Positions 1 to 5,312 of a stretch of DNA of 12,701 nucleotides are shown here, piece by piece. The first letter of the stretch is position 1. The number at the start of each line of letters is the position of its first letter. Source of the DNA: an uncultured archaeon (GTDB lineage: Archaea; Nanobdellota; Nanobdellia; Woesearchaeales; ARS49); assembly GCA_902385765.1 (NCBI GenBank), contig CABMGU010000057.1, positions 1-12,701 on the forward strand, read 5' to 3'. The position numbers and the translations under genes were made by a program. A model generated the notes under the pieces. That model had not been told where the DNA came from. It did no database searches and worked only from the letters and a program-made list of their open reading frames with translations.

Positions 1-937
1 TCAACCAAAGTAAAGTGTATGTAGCGCAGGTTGGAGCTCTCAAAGGATTTTCAACGTACACGCCAAACCAGGCTTTCTGGTTTTTCGGGTTTTCGCCGAG
101 TGTTACGTCAGTGACTGCCTGTGTTGTTACGACGTTTAGCACGTCTCCTGGCTTGCTTCCTTTCAGCGCGTTTGAGAAGTCTGCTGTTTCTTTTATTGCC
201 TGCCCGTTGATTGCTGTTATCTTGTCTCCTGCTGTGATTCCTGCTTTTTCTGCCGGCGGGTTTCCTTCCATTAATTGTGTTACTACAACTCCGTCTTTTG
301 AGTAGAAGGTGTCTGTGAATGGTGTTATGACTGTGAACATTAAGAGCATTAGGACAAGCCCCATGACCAGGTTTGCTACTGGTCCTGCTGCGAATACTGC
401 GAGCTGTTCTTTTTTGCTTGCTTTGAGGAGTTTTTTCTCGTCAGGCTCTACAAATGCTCCTGGTATGAGTGGTATCAGGGCTCCAAGTACGACGAGTCCT
501 GAGTTTTTGACTTTCAGTCCGTACACTCGTGCCATCACTCCGTGCATTCCTTCGTGCACTATCAGGATTGTGAATATGCTGATTATCCAGTAGAAGAACG
601 GCACGTAGAATACTCCTTTTGCCTTGAACGGTAATACTATCCCGACTGCAGGCGCGTTTGCCTGTATGAATACCATTATGAGGCTTCTTGCCAAATCAAA
701 TATTACGAATGCCATTCCTATGAATCCGAGAGCGATTATCCAGGGTGTTGCTTTCTCGAAGAACCATTTGTATTTTTGCGCTATTCTGTCCATTGTGGCT
801 ATGCCTGCTTTGGTTCTGTACATTGCTGCGTAGAATATTGTGAATCTTTGGAATGTGAGTTTTTTCCTGTTGGCAATTACTGCTAATGTTAAAACCACTA
901 CAAGAGAAATAAGGGCGGCAGTATCCATTGAAACCAT
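1..937 (-). CDS. Site-2-type membrane zinc protease (M50 family), C-terminus beyond window
   Basis: The 312 visible codons run open to the left edge. The protein has an N-terminal membrane segment (about residues 7-22), further hydrophobic segments near 66-92 and 108-127, the zinc/catalytic motif HEGMH at 128-132 inside a membrane segment, a GAFVEPDE stretch at 160-167, AAGPVANLVMG at 183-193 and a PDZ-like domain at about 214-295. This order is that of archaeal site-2 proteases, which cut membrane-spanning substrates within the bilayer. The third conserved motif, with the remaining zinc ligand, would lie past the edge. I chose the ATG at 937 because a TATA-like box at 961-968 lies 28 nt upstream, fitting leaderless transcription; an in-frame ATG at 928 is the alternative. 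Codons mostly end in A (GCA, GGA, ACA), as in the other minus-strand genes. The substrate is unknown. Confidence 0.9.
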   Translation of the reverse strand, partial: MVSMDTAALISLVVVLTLAVIANRKKLTFQRFTIFYAAMYRTKAGIATMDRIAQKYKWFFEKATPWIIALGFIGMAFVIFDLARSLIMVFIQANAPAVGIVLPFKAKGVFYVPFFYWIISIFTILIVHEGMHGVMARVYGLKVKNSGLVVLGALIPLIPGAFVEPDEKKLLKASKKEQLAVFAAGPVANLVMGLVLMLLMFTVITPFTDTFYSKDGVVVTQLMEGNPPAEKAGITAGDKITAINGQAIKETADFSNALKGSKPGDVLNVVTTQAVTDVTLGENPKNQKAWFGVYVENPLRAPTCATYTLLWL

Positions 938-960
938 ATTGTGTAATTGCTGGTTTTTTG

Positions 961-968
961 TTAATAAA
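961..968 (-). promoter_or_regulatory. TATA-like box of the site-2 protease gene
   Basis: On the minus strand this reads TTTATTAA, centred about 28 nt from the ATG at 937. That is the distance expected for an archaeal leaderless transcript. It supports the choice of 937 as the start. Confidence 0.5.
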
Positions 969-1030
969 GGTTGTGTTTTGGTTAGTTGAATACCTGCTTA
1001 TCGCCGCTCTGCCCAAAAAGTGCTTAGGTT

Positions 1031-1038
1031 TTTATAAT
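1031..1038 (+). promoter_or_regulatory. TATA-like box of the lysozyme-like gene
   Basis: TTTATAAT, centred about 26 nt upstream of a GTG at 1060. It resembles a bacterial -10 as well, but no -35 hexamer sits 16-18 nt upstream, and the spacing to the GTG matches an archaeal leaderless promoter. Together with the box at 961-968 it makes a divergent promoter pair. Confidence 0.5.
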
Positions 1039-1059
1039 AGCTATTTTTTGTTTCTTCGT

Positions 1060-1425
1060 GTGGGAGAAGACAGGTTTTCAGGGTTAAGGGATTTTGTTCC
1101 TACGATGCACGATGTTTCCATCAAGACAGGCGTGCCTTTGGAGTTTTTGCTTGTTCTTGCCTGGGCAGAAGCCAGGTCTGGAAAAAGCAGTGTAATGCCG
1201 ATTCCTGTCAGAGTGGAGGAAGTTGTGCCTTTGGGTTTTACAGGTTCTCCTGATGACTTGCGAGCTCCTTTTCATAATTTCTATTGGGTTGCTGAGCTTT
1301 TGAAGAGCAGGGGTGTAACTCGGAATTCAGGTCTGCGTGAGTTGGTTAGGGCATACAAGGGTATGTGTTCGAAGGAGTATTGGAAGGAGATTGATAACTG
1401 TCTCCGTTACCTCAGGCATAATTAA
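1060..1425 (+). CDS. Small lysozyme/transglycosylase-like protein (tentative)
   Basis: 121 aa from a GTG start. The sequence resembles the soluble lytic transglycosylase fold in outline: a GVPLEFLLVLAWAEARSG segment (about residues 24-41) matches the helix bearing the catalytic Glu in 'GVP..LLA...E', and RAYKG...YWKEIDNCLRYL near the end resembles the closing 'AYN.G...Y...V' segment. The expected central motifs are weak, so the enzyme could be degenerate or only lysozyme-like in fold. The frame stays open to an ATG at 928, which would add two hydrophobic stretches, but that start overlaps the divergent protease gene and lies upstream of the TATA-like box at 1031; GTG 1060 fits a leaderless start. 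If 928 were used the protein would be membrane-anchored, which would suit a wall-active enzyme. The gene is real with fair confidence; the function is uncertain. Confidence 0.55.
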   Translation: MGEDRFSGLRDFVPTMHDVSIKTGVPLEFLLVLAWAEARSGKSSVMPIPVRVEEVVPLGFTGSPDDLRAPFHNFYWVAELLKSRGVTRNSGLRELVRAYKGMCSKEYWKEIDNCLRYLRHN

Positions 1426-1451
1426 TCTTCTATATAGAAAACAATAGTGTT

Positions 1452-1467
1452 GTCACCAGCAGGTGAC
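1452..1467. repeat. Perfect 6-bp inverted repeat upstream of the signal peptidase promoter
   Basis: GTCACC-AGCA-GGTGAC lies 14 bp upstream of the TATA-like box at 1482-1490 and 27 bp after the previous stop codon. It could be an operator for an activator or repressor, or an RNA hairpin ending the upstream transcript. No T-run follows, so a terminator is the weaker reading. Confidence 0.4.
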
Positions 1468-1481
1468 TACTAACCGAAACA

Positions 1482-1490
1482 TTTATATAC
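1482..1490 (+). promoter_or_regulatory. TATA box and Shine-Dalgarno site of the S26 peptidase gene
   Basis: TTTATATAC at 1482-1490 predicts a transcript start near 1510. The ATG is at 1540, so there is a leader of about 30 nt. A strong ribosome binding site, GGGGGTG at 1528-1534, sits 5 nt before the ATG. This gene is therefore leadered, unlike most neighbours. Confidence 0.6.
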
Positions 1491-1539
1491 TTCAACATCT
1501 ATTACTACGCTACAGAGATTACACCTAGGGGGTGCAGAG

Positions 1540-2130
1540 ATGAAACACATATACACGTTATTGGTGCTGGCTGTGTTCGCAGCCGGTATTGGAATTGGCA
1601 GTTTGATAGGATTGAATCTGCCTGCAACTGATGCTATTAATTTCGAGACTCAGACTGTTTCAAATCGCGGTTTGAGCTTGAGTCCTGTAAAGCTTGCAGG
1701 CTCAGAAGCTCAGACAGAGCCTTTGCACGCTATTCAGCAGGAGCCTAATTATGGCGGTCCTGTAGAGCGTCCTTCGCCTTCAGACTGGATTGTTGAAAAC
1801 CAGATTCAGATGGCTCCGGATAGTGTGACTCTCAGCATTAAGAACCCTCAGTGGGCTATTTTGGCTGATACCAACAGTATGGATCCTGTTTTTGACGCTG
1901 GCTCCCATCTTATTCAGGAGGTTCCGACGTCAAAAGAGCAGATTCACGTTGGTGACATCGTGAGCTACAATTCGCCTATGGGCTTTACCATCGTTCACCG
2001 TATTATAGAAATCGGTAATGATGAGGAAGGCTGGTATGCGATTTTCAAGGGTGACAACAACCCGACAGCTGACCCGTGGAAGGTCAGATGGGACATGGTC
2101 ACAAGAGTGACTGTTGCTATTATTTATTAA
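1540..2130 (+). CDS. Signal peptidase I-like protein, archaeal/ER type (S26 family)
   Basis: 196 aa. Residues 5-27 form one N-terminal membrane anchor. A long, Gln/Pro/Ser-rich linker (about 30-100) follows, then a compact catalytic domain. The nucleophile motif is TNSMDP with Ser113; VHRI supplies His153, where bacterial enzymes use Lys; KGDNNPTADP (170-179) supplies the conserved Asp residues. The Ser-His arrangement is that of archaeal and eukaryotic (Sec11) signal peptidases, which cut signal peptides on the outer face of the membrane. There is no C-terminal membrane segment. The unusually long tether of about 80 residues may hold the active site away from the bilayer. It could be the main signal peptidase or a specialised paralogue. 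The start is well supported by the Shine-Dalgarno site at 1528-1534. Confidence 0.85.
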   Translation: MKHIYTLLVLAVFAAGIGIGSLIGLNLPATDAINFETQTVSNRGLSLSPVKLAGSEAQTEPLHAIQQEPNYGGPVERPSPSDWIVENQIQMAPDSVTLSIKNPQWAILADTNSMDPVFDAGSHLIQEVPTSKEQIHVGDIVSYNSPMGFTIVHRIIEIGNDEEGWYAIFKGDNNPTADPWKVRWDMVTRVTVAIIY

Positions 2131-2150
2131 TTTCAATATCTCCACTCCCC

Positions 2151-2201
2151 CCGTTGATTTTCTCAACGGATAGGCGTCCGGCGCAAGCCGGCGCCTTTTT
2201 T
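2151..2201 (+). terminator. Tandem hairpins ending in T6 after the S26 peptidase gene
   Basis: Hairpin 1 is CCGTTGA (2151-2157) paired with TCAACGG (2163-2169), loop TTTTC. Hairpin 2 pairs GGCG (2173-2176) and CCGGC (2178-2182) with GCCGG (2187-2191) and CGCC (2192-2195). It has a single bulged T at 2177 and a GCAA (GNRA-type) tetraloop, and is followed at once by six T residues. The second unit has the shape of an intrinsic terminator, 20 bp past the stop codon at 2130. In archaea a T-run alone can end transcription, so such a GC-rich stem is more than is needed and may also protect the mRNA 3' end. Confidence 0.6.
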
Positions 2202-2225
2202 CTATATATTGCTGTGCAATAATGC

Positions 2226-2233
2226 TTTTTAAC
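2226..2233 (+). promoter_or_regulatory. TATA-like box of the 277-aa unknown gene
   Basis: TTTTTAAC, centred about 26 nt upstream of the ATG at 2255. The spacing favours ATG 2255 over the in-frame GTG at 2252. Confidence 0.45.
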
Positions 2234-2254
2234 TAGTGCTTTAAGCTACCTGTG

Positions 2255-3088
2255 ATGGACAACTTTGACTTTGACTGGATTTACAAGTTCAATTCTTTGC
2301 TGAATGAGCGTTTTGGTCCTTCTGATAAAAAGCGCATTCTGAGCCTTCCTGTTAAGGACTTTTTTTATTTTGTCAGGCGTGCTGACGAGCTTTACCTTTC
2401 GTCAAGGTTGTGTGTTGACAGCATTACTGCTGTTTCCGGCTCTCTTGTGGACGTTGCGAGGGAGAAGGACAGGATTGTGTGTTATGGTCTTACTGGCGAT
2501 GCTAAAGACTTTGATAGGATGGAGATCTCTCCTGAAGGGTTGTTTTATGTCATTGACCCGAATCCTCTTTTCAGTTATGTTGCCTTGTTCGGAAACAGTC
2601 CTGACAAGAAGTGCATCTTGCTTTACCCTCACGGCTCTTCTTTGATGTCTGATCGTCATAAGGTGCGTGTTTTGAATGACTTGCTTGTTGAGTCCCGTGA
2701 TGCTTGTGCTTTTGCTACTTTTGAGCATTTCGAGCAGGAGTGGGAAAAATACTCAAATTTTGATGAAGTGGCTCTTGACAGGATTGTTTCTTCTGTTTAC
2801 CGTTCTCTTGCCAGGGATTATCCGGATTTAGAGATGGAGGTTTTGGTTGATTCAGAGTCTTATGACGATGAGGGCGACGTTCATCCCACTGATTTATTTG
2901 TTGCGAACATTGCAATGTACCATTCTGCTTCAGTTGACCAGGATCTTCTTGCTTCTAAGGTGGAATCTGCGCTTAAGCGTTCCTTTCCTTTTGATACTCT
3001 TGTTCTCGACTCAGCATATAACAGGCATCTTACTGAACTGTCTGTTTTGTTTCTTATTCCTGATACAGTCAATGCTGCTGAACAGTAA
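2255..3088 (+). CDS. Hypothetical protein, 277 aa, acidic
   Basis: I do not recognise a family. The protein is soluble, with no membrane segment, no signal peptide and no Cys-pair metal motif. It is rich in Asp, Glu, Phe and Tyr; notable stretches are FFYFVRRADELYLSSRL early on, a strand-rich middle (YVIDPNPLFSYVALFG, CILLYPHGSS) and a strongly acidic patch DSESYDDEGD at about residues 200-209. The pattern of alternating strands and helices suggests two alpha/beta domains. Codons end mainly in T or G, with AAG for Lys, as in the other resident plus-strand genes. The preceding promoter makes it its own transcript, and a new promoter follows directly after its stop. Function unknown. Confidence 0.8.
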   Translation: MDNFDFDWIYKFNSLLNERFGPSDKKRILSLPVKDFFYFVRRADELYLSSRLCVDSITAVSGSLVDVAREKDRIVCYGLTGDAKDFDRMEISPEGLFYVIDPNPLFSYVALFGNSPDKKCILLYPHGSSLMSDRHKVRVLNDLLVESRDACAFATFEHFEQEWEKYSNFDEVALDRIVSSVYRSLARDYPDLEMEVLVDSESYDDEGDVHPTDLFVANIAMYHSASVDQDLLASKVESALKRSFPFDTLVLDSAYNRHLTELSVLFLIPDTVNAAEQ

Positions 3089-3096
3089 CCTTTAAG
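3089..3096 (+). promoter_or_regulatory. TATA-like box and ribosome binding site for the small-peptide operon
   Basis: CCTTTAAG directly follows the stop at 3086-3088 and predicts a start of transcription near 3118. A GGGGTG site at 3125-3130 lies 6 nt before the GTG at 3137, so translation is leadered. Confidence 0.45.
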
Positions 3097-3136
3097 AACC
3101 TCCCTTCTTGTAAAGCGTTAATTCGGGGTGGTTGTA

Positions 3137-3214
3137 GTGAAGAATGAATTGACAGTGGCGATTATTATGGCTTTGTTTGCAGCTTTTGCTGTTGGCGTTA
3201 GCGCTCTTCTATGA
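3137..3214 (+). CDS. Small single-span membrane peptide, 25 aa
   Basis: A GTG-started frame of 25 codons encodes a short polar head (VKNELT) followed by an unbroken hydrophobic segment (residues 7-25) rich in Ala, Val, Ile and Leu. That is long enough for one membrane span. A good ribosome binding site (GGGGTG, 3125-3130) is spaced 6 nt upstream. The stop TGA overlaps the ATG of the next gene as ATGA (3211-3214), the classic sign of translational coupling. These two signals argue for a real gene despite its size. It may be a membrane peptide that anchors or regulates the coupled 142-aa product, or a leader peptide needed mainly for ribosome delivery. I know of no family for it. Confidence 0.6.
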   Translation: MKNELTVAIIMALFAAFAVGVSALL

Positions 3215-3639
3215 ATGAAATTGATGCTTATAGGGATTTGGTAAATCAGTGCCGTCTGCCTGTTACTCCCACAGATAATGGTTTTAAGGTTGAATTCGGC
3301 GATTTTAGGATGTTTGCCTCCCGTATGTCTTCCGAATCCTGCTGGCTTTCTTACGCAGATTCTTCTGTTCAGATTGACATCAATGTTTGTAAGGGTGTTG
3401 CTGGCTTAATGTACGTTGTTATGAAAGGCTATTTTGCTCCTGCGAGTTCTTGTTTGCGCAGGAGCAAGAATCCGCTTGCAAAAAAGGTTCTTGAAAACTT
3501 CCGGACAGGTTTTACAAAACTGCCTGGTAATGAGCAATATGCTGCTTTATCAAGGGTTCAGGTTATCGACAGCATTGACAGCGCTGTCGCTCTTATCCGT
3601 GAGCAAATTGAATTTAAAGAAATTATTTGCACTCGATAA
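3211..3639 (+). CDS. Hypothetical protein, 142 aa, coupled to the small membrane peptide
   Basis: I do not recognise it. It is soluble, mixed alpha/beta and mildly basic, with four Cys scattered through the first 80 residues (14, 44, 60 and 81) but no CxxC pair. Its ATG lies inside the stop of the 25-aa peptide, so it is almost surely translated from the same mRNA. Its last six codons and stop lie within the left copy of a 23-bp direct repeat (3621-3643). Before the apparent insertion downstream, it would have overlapped tail to tail with the 114-aa gene that now lies 1.2 kb away. The C-terminus is intact because the repeat restores it. Function unknown. Confidence 0.75.
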   Translation: MNEIDAYRDLVNQCRLPVTPTDNGFKVEFGDFRMFASRMSSESCWLSYADSSVQIDINVCKGVAGLMYVVMKGYFAPASSCLRRSKNPLAKKVLENFRTGFTKLPGNEQYAALSRVQVIDSIDSAVALIREQIEFKEIICTR

Positions 3640-3643
3640 GCGC
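3621..3643. repeat. 23-bp direct repeat, left copy
   Basis: Identical base for base to 4857-4879; it starts AATTATTTGCAC and ends GATAAGCGC. The bases on each side differ, so 23 bp is the exact limit. It contains the stop codon (3637-3639) of the 142-aa gene. A 23-bp perfect match cannot be chance in a window this size. Confidence 0.97.
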
Positions 3644-3658
3644 TAATTTCAGCAGAAA

Positions 3659-3979
3659 TTATGCTGCTTTAGCATCTGTAAAATATTTTTTGCGCTCTTG
3701 AGGCGTTGCCGAACGGATGTTGGCTCTGTCAACTGACCAGGCAAAAATATCCCCTCTAAGTCTTGCGGAAAAGCATGATTCTTTTACTATTCCATATGCT
3801 GATTCTCTTGCTTCGTCAAGATTGTGTGCTTTTACAATTTGAAATGAATTATAATTGCGGGTGCGCATATTCTCATAGGTTTCCGTATATGGAATTGCAA
3901 GGTAGTAACTGCGTTGTCTGGTTTCTTTTTGGACCGGTTCCAAAAGCGCGTCTATTAGCCTATCTACGCTGTCTGCCAT
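3659..3979 (-). CDS. Hypothetical protein, 106 aa, divergent from the GGDEF gene
   Basis: I do not recognise it. The start ATG at 3979 is chosen because a TATA-like box at 4002-4010 lies about 27 nt upstream; the frame stays open to 4168, but that extension runs back through the promoters and into the GGDEF gene. The N-terminal 20 residues look helical (DSVDRLIDALLEPVQKE). A middle with many Tyr/Asn/Arg (RQRSYYLAIPYTETYENMRTR) follows, then a helix with LDEARESAYGIVKES, a single Cys at 69, and a basic C-terminus. No membrane segment. Being head to head with the GGDEF gene inside the same repeat-bounded segment, it may be its regulator or a cargo partner. Its stop lies 16 bp from the left repeat. 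A 6-bp inverted repeat, AATTTC-AGCA-GAAATT (3645-3660), overlaps its stop. Confidence 0.65.
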   Translation of the reverse strand: MADSVDRLIDALLEPVQKETRQRSYYLAIPYTETYENMRTRNYNSFQIVKAHNLDEARESAYGIVKESCFSARLRGDIFAWSVDRANIRSATPQERKKYFTDAKAA

Positions 3980-4001
3980 ATTCTGTCTGAAGCATTTTAA
4001 G

Positions 4002-4010
4002 TATAAATAT
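4002..4010 (-). promoter_or_regulatory. TATA-like box of the 106-aa gene
   Basis: On the minus strand ATATTTATA, about 27 nt from the ATG at 3979: a leaderless arrangement. Confidence 0.5.
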
Positions 4011-4023
4011 CTTTTCCGAAAGA

Positions 4024-4031
4024 TTTTTAAA
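4024..4031 (+). promoter_or_regulatory. TATA-like box of the GGDEF gene
   Basis: TTTTTAAA, centred about 28 nt from the ATG at 4056: leaderless. It lies only 14 bp from the opposing box at 4002-4010, so the two genes share a very compact divergent control region. A bound regulator there could affect both. TAGTAGT occurs twice between this box and the start (4033-4039 and 4045-4051). Confidence 0.5.
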
Positions 4032-4055
4032 TAGTAGTCACCTATTAGTAGTAAT

Positions 4056-4850
4056 ATGAACGAGATTAATGATCTTAATATTTTTGAACTTCTTGATTTG
4101 GAGCGCCGATTAACAGAACGCATTGTTAAGAAAACAAAAAGTTCTGAAATTAAAAAACTTCTTGACATTCACAAAAAAGTGCTTTCTCGGCTCTCAGATT
4201 ATGCAATTAAGGACCCTCTTACAGGACTTCTTAATAGAAACGGATATGTTGCGATTCTTCAGGGTTTAATTAAGGAAGGTTTTGAAAACGGTCGTGATTT
4301 TTCTCACGTGCTATTTGATGCCGATCATTTTAAAAGAGTAAATGACGCGTATGGTCATGATGTGGGTGATAAGGTTTTGAAGCTTATCGCACGGGTGATT
4401 TGTCAAGGCATTAATCAGCCGAGTTATTCGGGAAGTTATGCGGCGATACTGCATGGTGAAAACCCCATTCGTATTGGTGGGGAGGAAATCGTCGTTATTT
4501 CGCCCAACGCAGACGCACCGAAGGGATATGATTTAGCGGATAAGTTGCGTGAAAATATTGAAAATTCTTTTAATTCTCAAAGAGAATTGCCTTCAATAAC
4601 CGTCAGCGGGGGACTGGCAACTTTTGATGGAGTGAGAAGAATAATCTGCCCTATGGAAACAAATTATTCGTGGGAAGAGATAGCCAATGCCATTTATGTT
4701 TTTTCCGATTCGGCTTTATATCTATCAAAAGAAAAGGGTCGAAATCGCATATCGACTTTGGACGATATACTGCTGGCGCAATTGAGCCCTGAAATGAAAA
4801 AGAAACTGGGAAATTTAATTAAATCTGTTTTGGATTATAAAAAAGAATAA
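4056..4850 (+). CDS. GGDEF-domain diguanylate cyclase-like protein, no sensor domain
   Basis: 264 aa. Residues 1-50 look like a helical or coiled-coil dimerisation segment. The GGDEF domain follows: DPLTGLLNR (53-61), FDADHFKRVNDAYGHDVGD (87-105) with the metal-binding Asp, RIGGEEI (139-145) as the signature loop, ITVSGGLATF later on, and a closing SALYLSKEKGRNRI. All parts needed for making cyclic di-GMP from GTP appear present; the signature reads GGEEI, where Asp-to-Glu is common and Phe-to-Ile is not. No RxxD inhibitory site precedes it; an extra segment of about 20 residues (117-137) lies there instead. There is no membrane or sensory domain, so input would come through the N-terminal helix. 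GGDEF proteins are typical of bacteria and rare in archaea. The gene sits in the repeat-bounded segment and has an archaeal leaderless promoter. Confidence 0.9.
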   Translation: MNEINDLNIFELLDLERRLTERIVKKTKSSEIKKLLDIHKKVLSRLSDYAIKDPLTGLLNRNGYVAILQGLIKEGFENGRDFSHVLFDADHFKRVNDAYGHDVGDKVLKLIARVICQGINQPSYSGSYAAILHGENPIRIGGEEIVVISPNADAPKGYDLADKLRENIENSFNSQRELPSITVSGGLATFDGVRRIICPMETNYSWEEIANAIYVFSDSALYLSKEKGRNRISTLDDILLAQLSPEMKKKLGNLIKSVLDYKKE

Positions 4851-4856
4851 AAAATC

Positions 4857-4879
4857 AATTATTTGCACTCGATAAGCGC
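4857..4879. repeat. 23-bp direct repeat, right copy
   Basis: Identical to 3621-3643. Read on the minus strand it encodes the last residues and the stop (4859-4861) of the 114-aa gene, so this copy belongs to an intact gene and is probably the original site. Confidence 0.97.
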
Positions 4880-5203
4880 CAGTCTTTGCCCTATCTTGTC
4901 CATGTTTTCGTGCAGTACTTTTACTGCTTCTGCCGGGAGCTTGTATTCCTGTGCGAATGTCGCAAGCCAGCTTTTCAAATCTCTGAGAGCATTTGACACC
5001 GGTCGTATCGAGTCAGCATCTGCTCCTTTTGGAGTGCATTTCAGGCCTCTCATGTTGTCGCTTATCTGGTCGAGCTTTTGGTGCAGTATTTTAACTGCTT
5101 CGTCTGGGACGTCATATTCTGTCTTGAAGACTGCCAGCCAGTTTTTTGTGTCGCGCACAGCGTTTTCTGCTGAGACTACGGTATCGGCTTTTACTTGTTT
5201 CAT
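4859..5203 (-). CDS. Two-repeat helical protein, 114 aa
   Basis: The protein is an internal duplication: residues 14-56 align without gaps to 71-113 (offset 57), with 21 of 43 positions identical. Shared features include NA.RD.K.WLA.F..EY, then P.EAVK.LH, and a Cys ending each unit (56 and 113). Each unit is predicted to be a helical hairpin, so the whole may be a four-helix bundle, and the two end Cys could pair or bind something. No family is recognised; no membrane or signal segment. The start has a GAGGTG ribosome binding site (5211-5216, minus strand) 7 nt upstream and a TATA-like box at 5247-5254, giving a short leader. It is divergent from the sigma-factor gene, so the two could be co-regulated, and it could be a partner of the sigma factor, but nothing in the sequence proves that. 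Its 3' end carries the 23-bp repeat. Confidence 0.8.
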   Translation of the reverse strand: MKQVKADTVVSAENAVRDTKNWLAVFKTEYDVPDEAVKILHQKLDQISDNMRGLKCTPKGADADSIRPVSNALRDLKSWLATFAQEYKLPAEAVKVLHENMDKIGQRLALIECK

Positions 5204-5210
5204 AGTGATG

Positions 5211-5254
5211 CACCTCGTTTAGTGATGCTATTGTTATTTGTCAATAGTTTAAAA
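5211..5254 (-). promoter_or_regulatory. Promoter and Shine-Dalgarno site of the 114-aa gene
   Basis: On the minus strand, TTTTAAAC at 5247-5254 is the TATA-like box and GAGGTG at 5211-5216 the ribosome binding site, 7 nt from the ATG. The predicted leader is about 20 nt. Confidence 0.5.
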
Positions 5255-5280
5255 GTTTTGTGTGTTCTGCAGTATACAAG

Positions 5281-5289
5281 TTTTTTTAA
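5281..5289 (+). promoter_or_regulatory. TATA-like box of the sigma-70 gene
   Basis: TTTTTTTAA, centred about 27 nt upstream of the ATG at 5313. This gives the bacterial-type sigma gene an archaeal leaderless promoter and argues against the upstream in-frame GTG (5262) and ATG (5289), which lie upstream of or inside the box. Confidence 0.5.
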
Positions 5290-5312
5290 TGTCCTGTCTG
5301 GCGGCTTGGTCT

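Larger units (their letters stand above)
3644..4879. mobile_element. Candidate inserted cassette (1,236 bp) bounded by the 23-bp repeat
   Basis: The segment carries a 106-aa unknown (-) and a GGDEF protein (+) transcribed divergently from one short intergenic region. It is framed by the 23-bp direct repeats. No integrase, transposase or terminal inverted repeats are visible; the two ends do not match each other as inverted sequence. Lys codons in the GGDEF gene lean to AAA and the T-ending bias of resident plus-strand genes is weaker, by eye. The simplest model is insertion at a 23-bp site in the shared tail of two convergent genes, giving one site copy at each junction and keeping both genes whole. 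Site-specific recombination driven from elsewhere, or a long target-site duplication, are both possible. Confidence 0.55.

Noticed and set aside
1010..1038. TATAAT at 1033-1038 as a sigma-dependent -10 element
   Set aside because: There is no -35 hexamer at the right distance and no extended -10, while the distance to the GTG fits an archaeal TATA box.
928..1059. Upstream extension of the lysozyme-like gene to an ATG at 928, adding two hydrophobic segments
   Set aside because: It overlaps the divergent protease start and covers both TATA-like boxes. T-rich intergenic DNA readily translates as Phe, Leu and Val. Kept only as an alternative.
4032..4043. TAGTAGTCACCT, shared in inverted orientation with 1458-1470, as a common operator
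   Set aside because: The two sites share 12 bp, but a few 12-bp matches are expected by chance over both strands of a window this long, and their positions relative to the TATA boxes differ.
3980..4168. N-terminal extension of the 106-aa gene
   Set aside because: It would cross both divergent promoters and enter the GGDEF gene; the translation is low-complexity Arg/Ser/Leu/Ile.
5262..5312. Upstream GTG start of the sigma factor
   Set aside because: The added 17 residues span the TATA-like box at 5281-5289; the ATG at 5313 fits the promoter and the family N-terminus.
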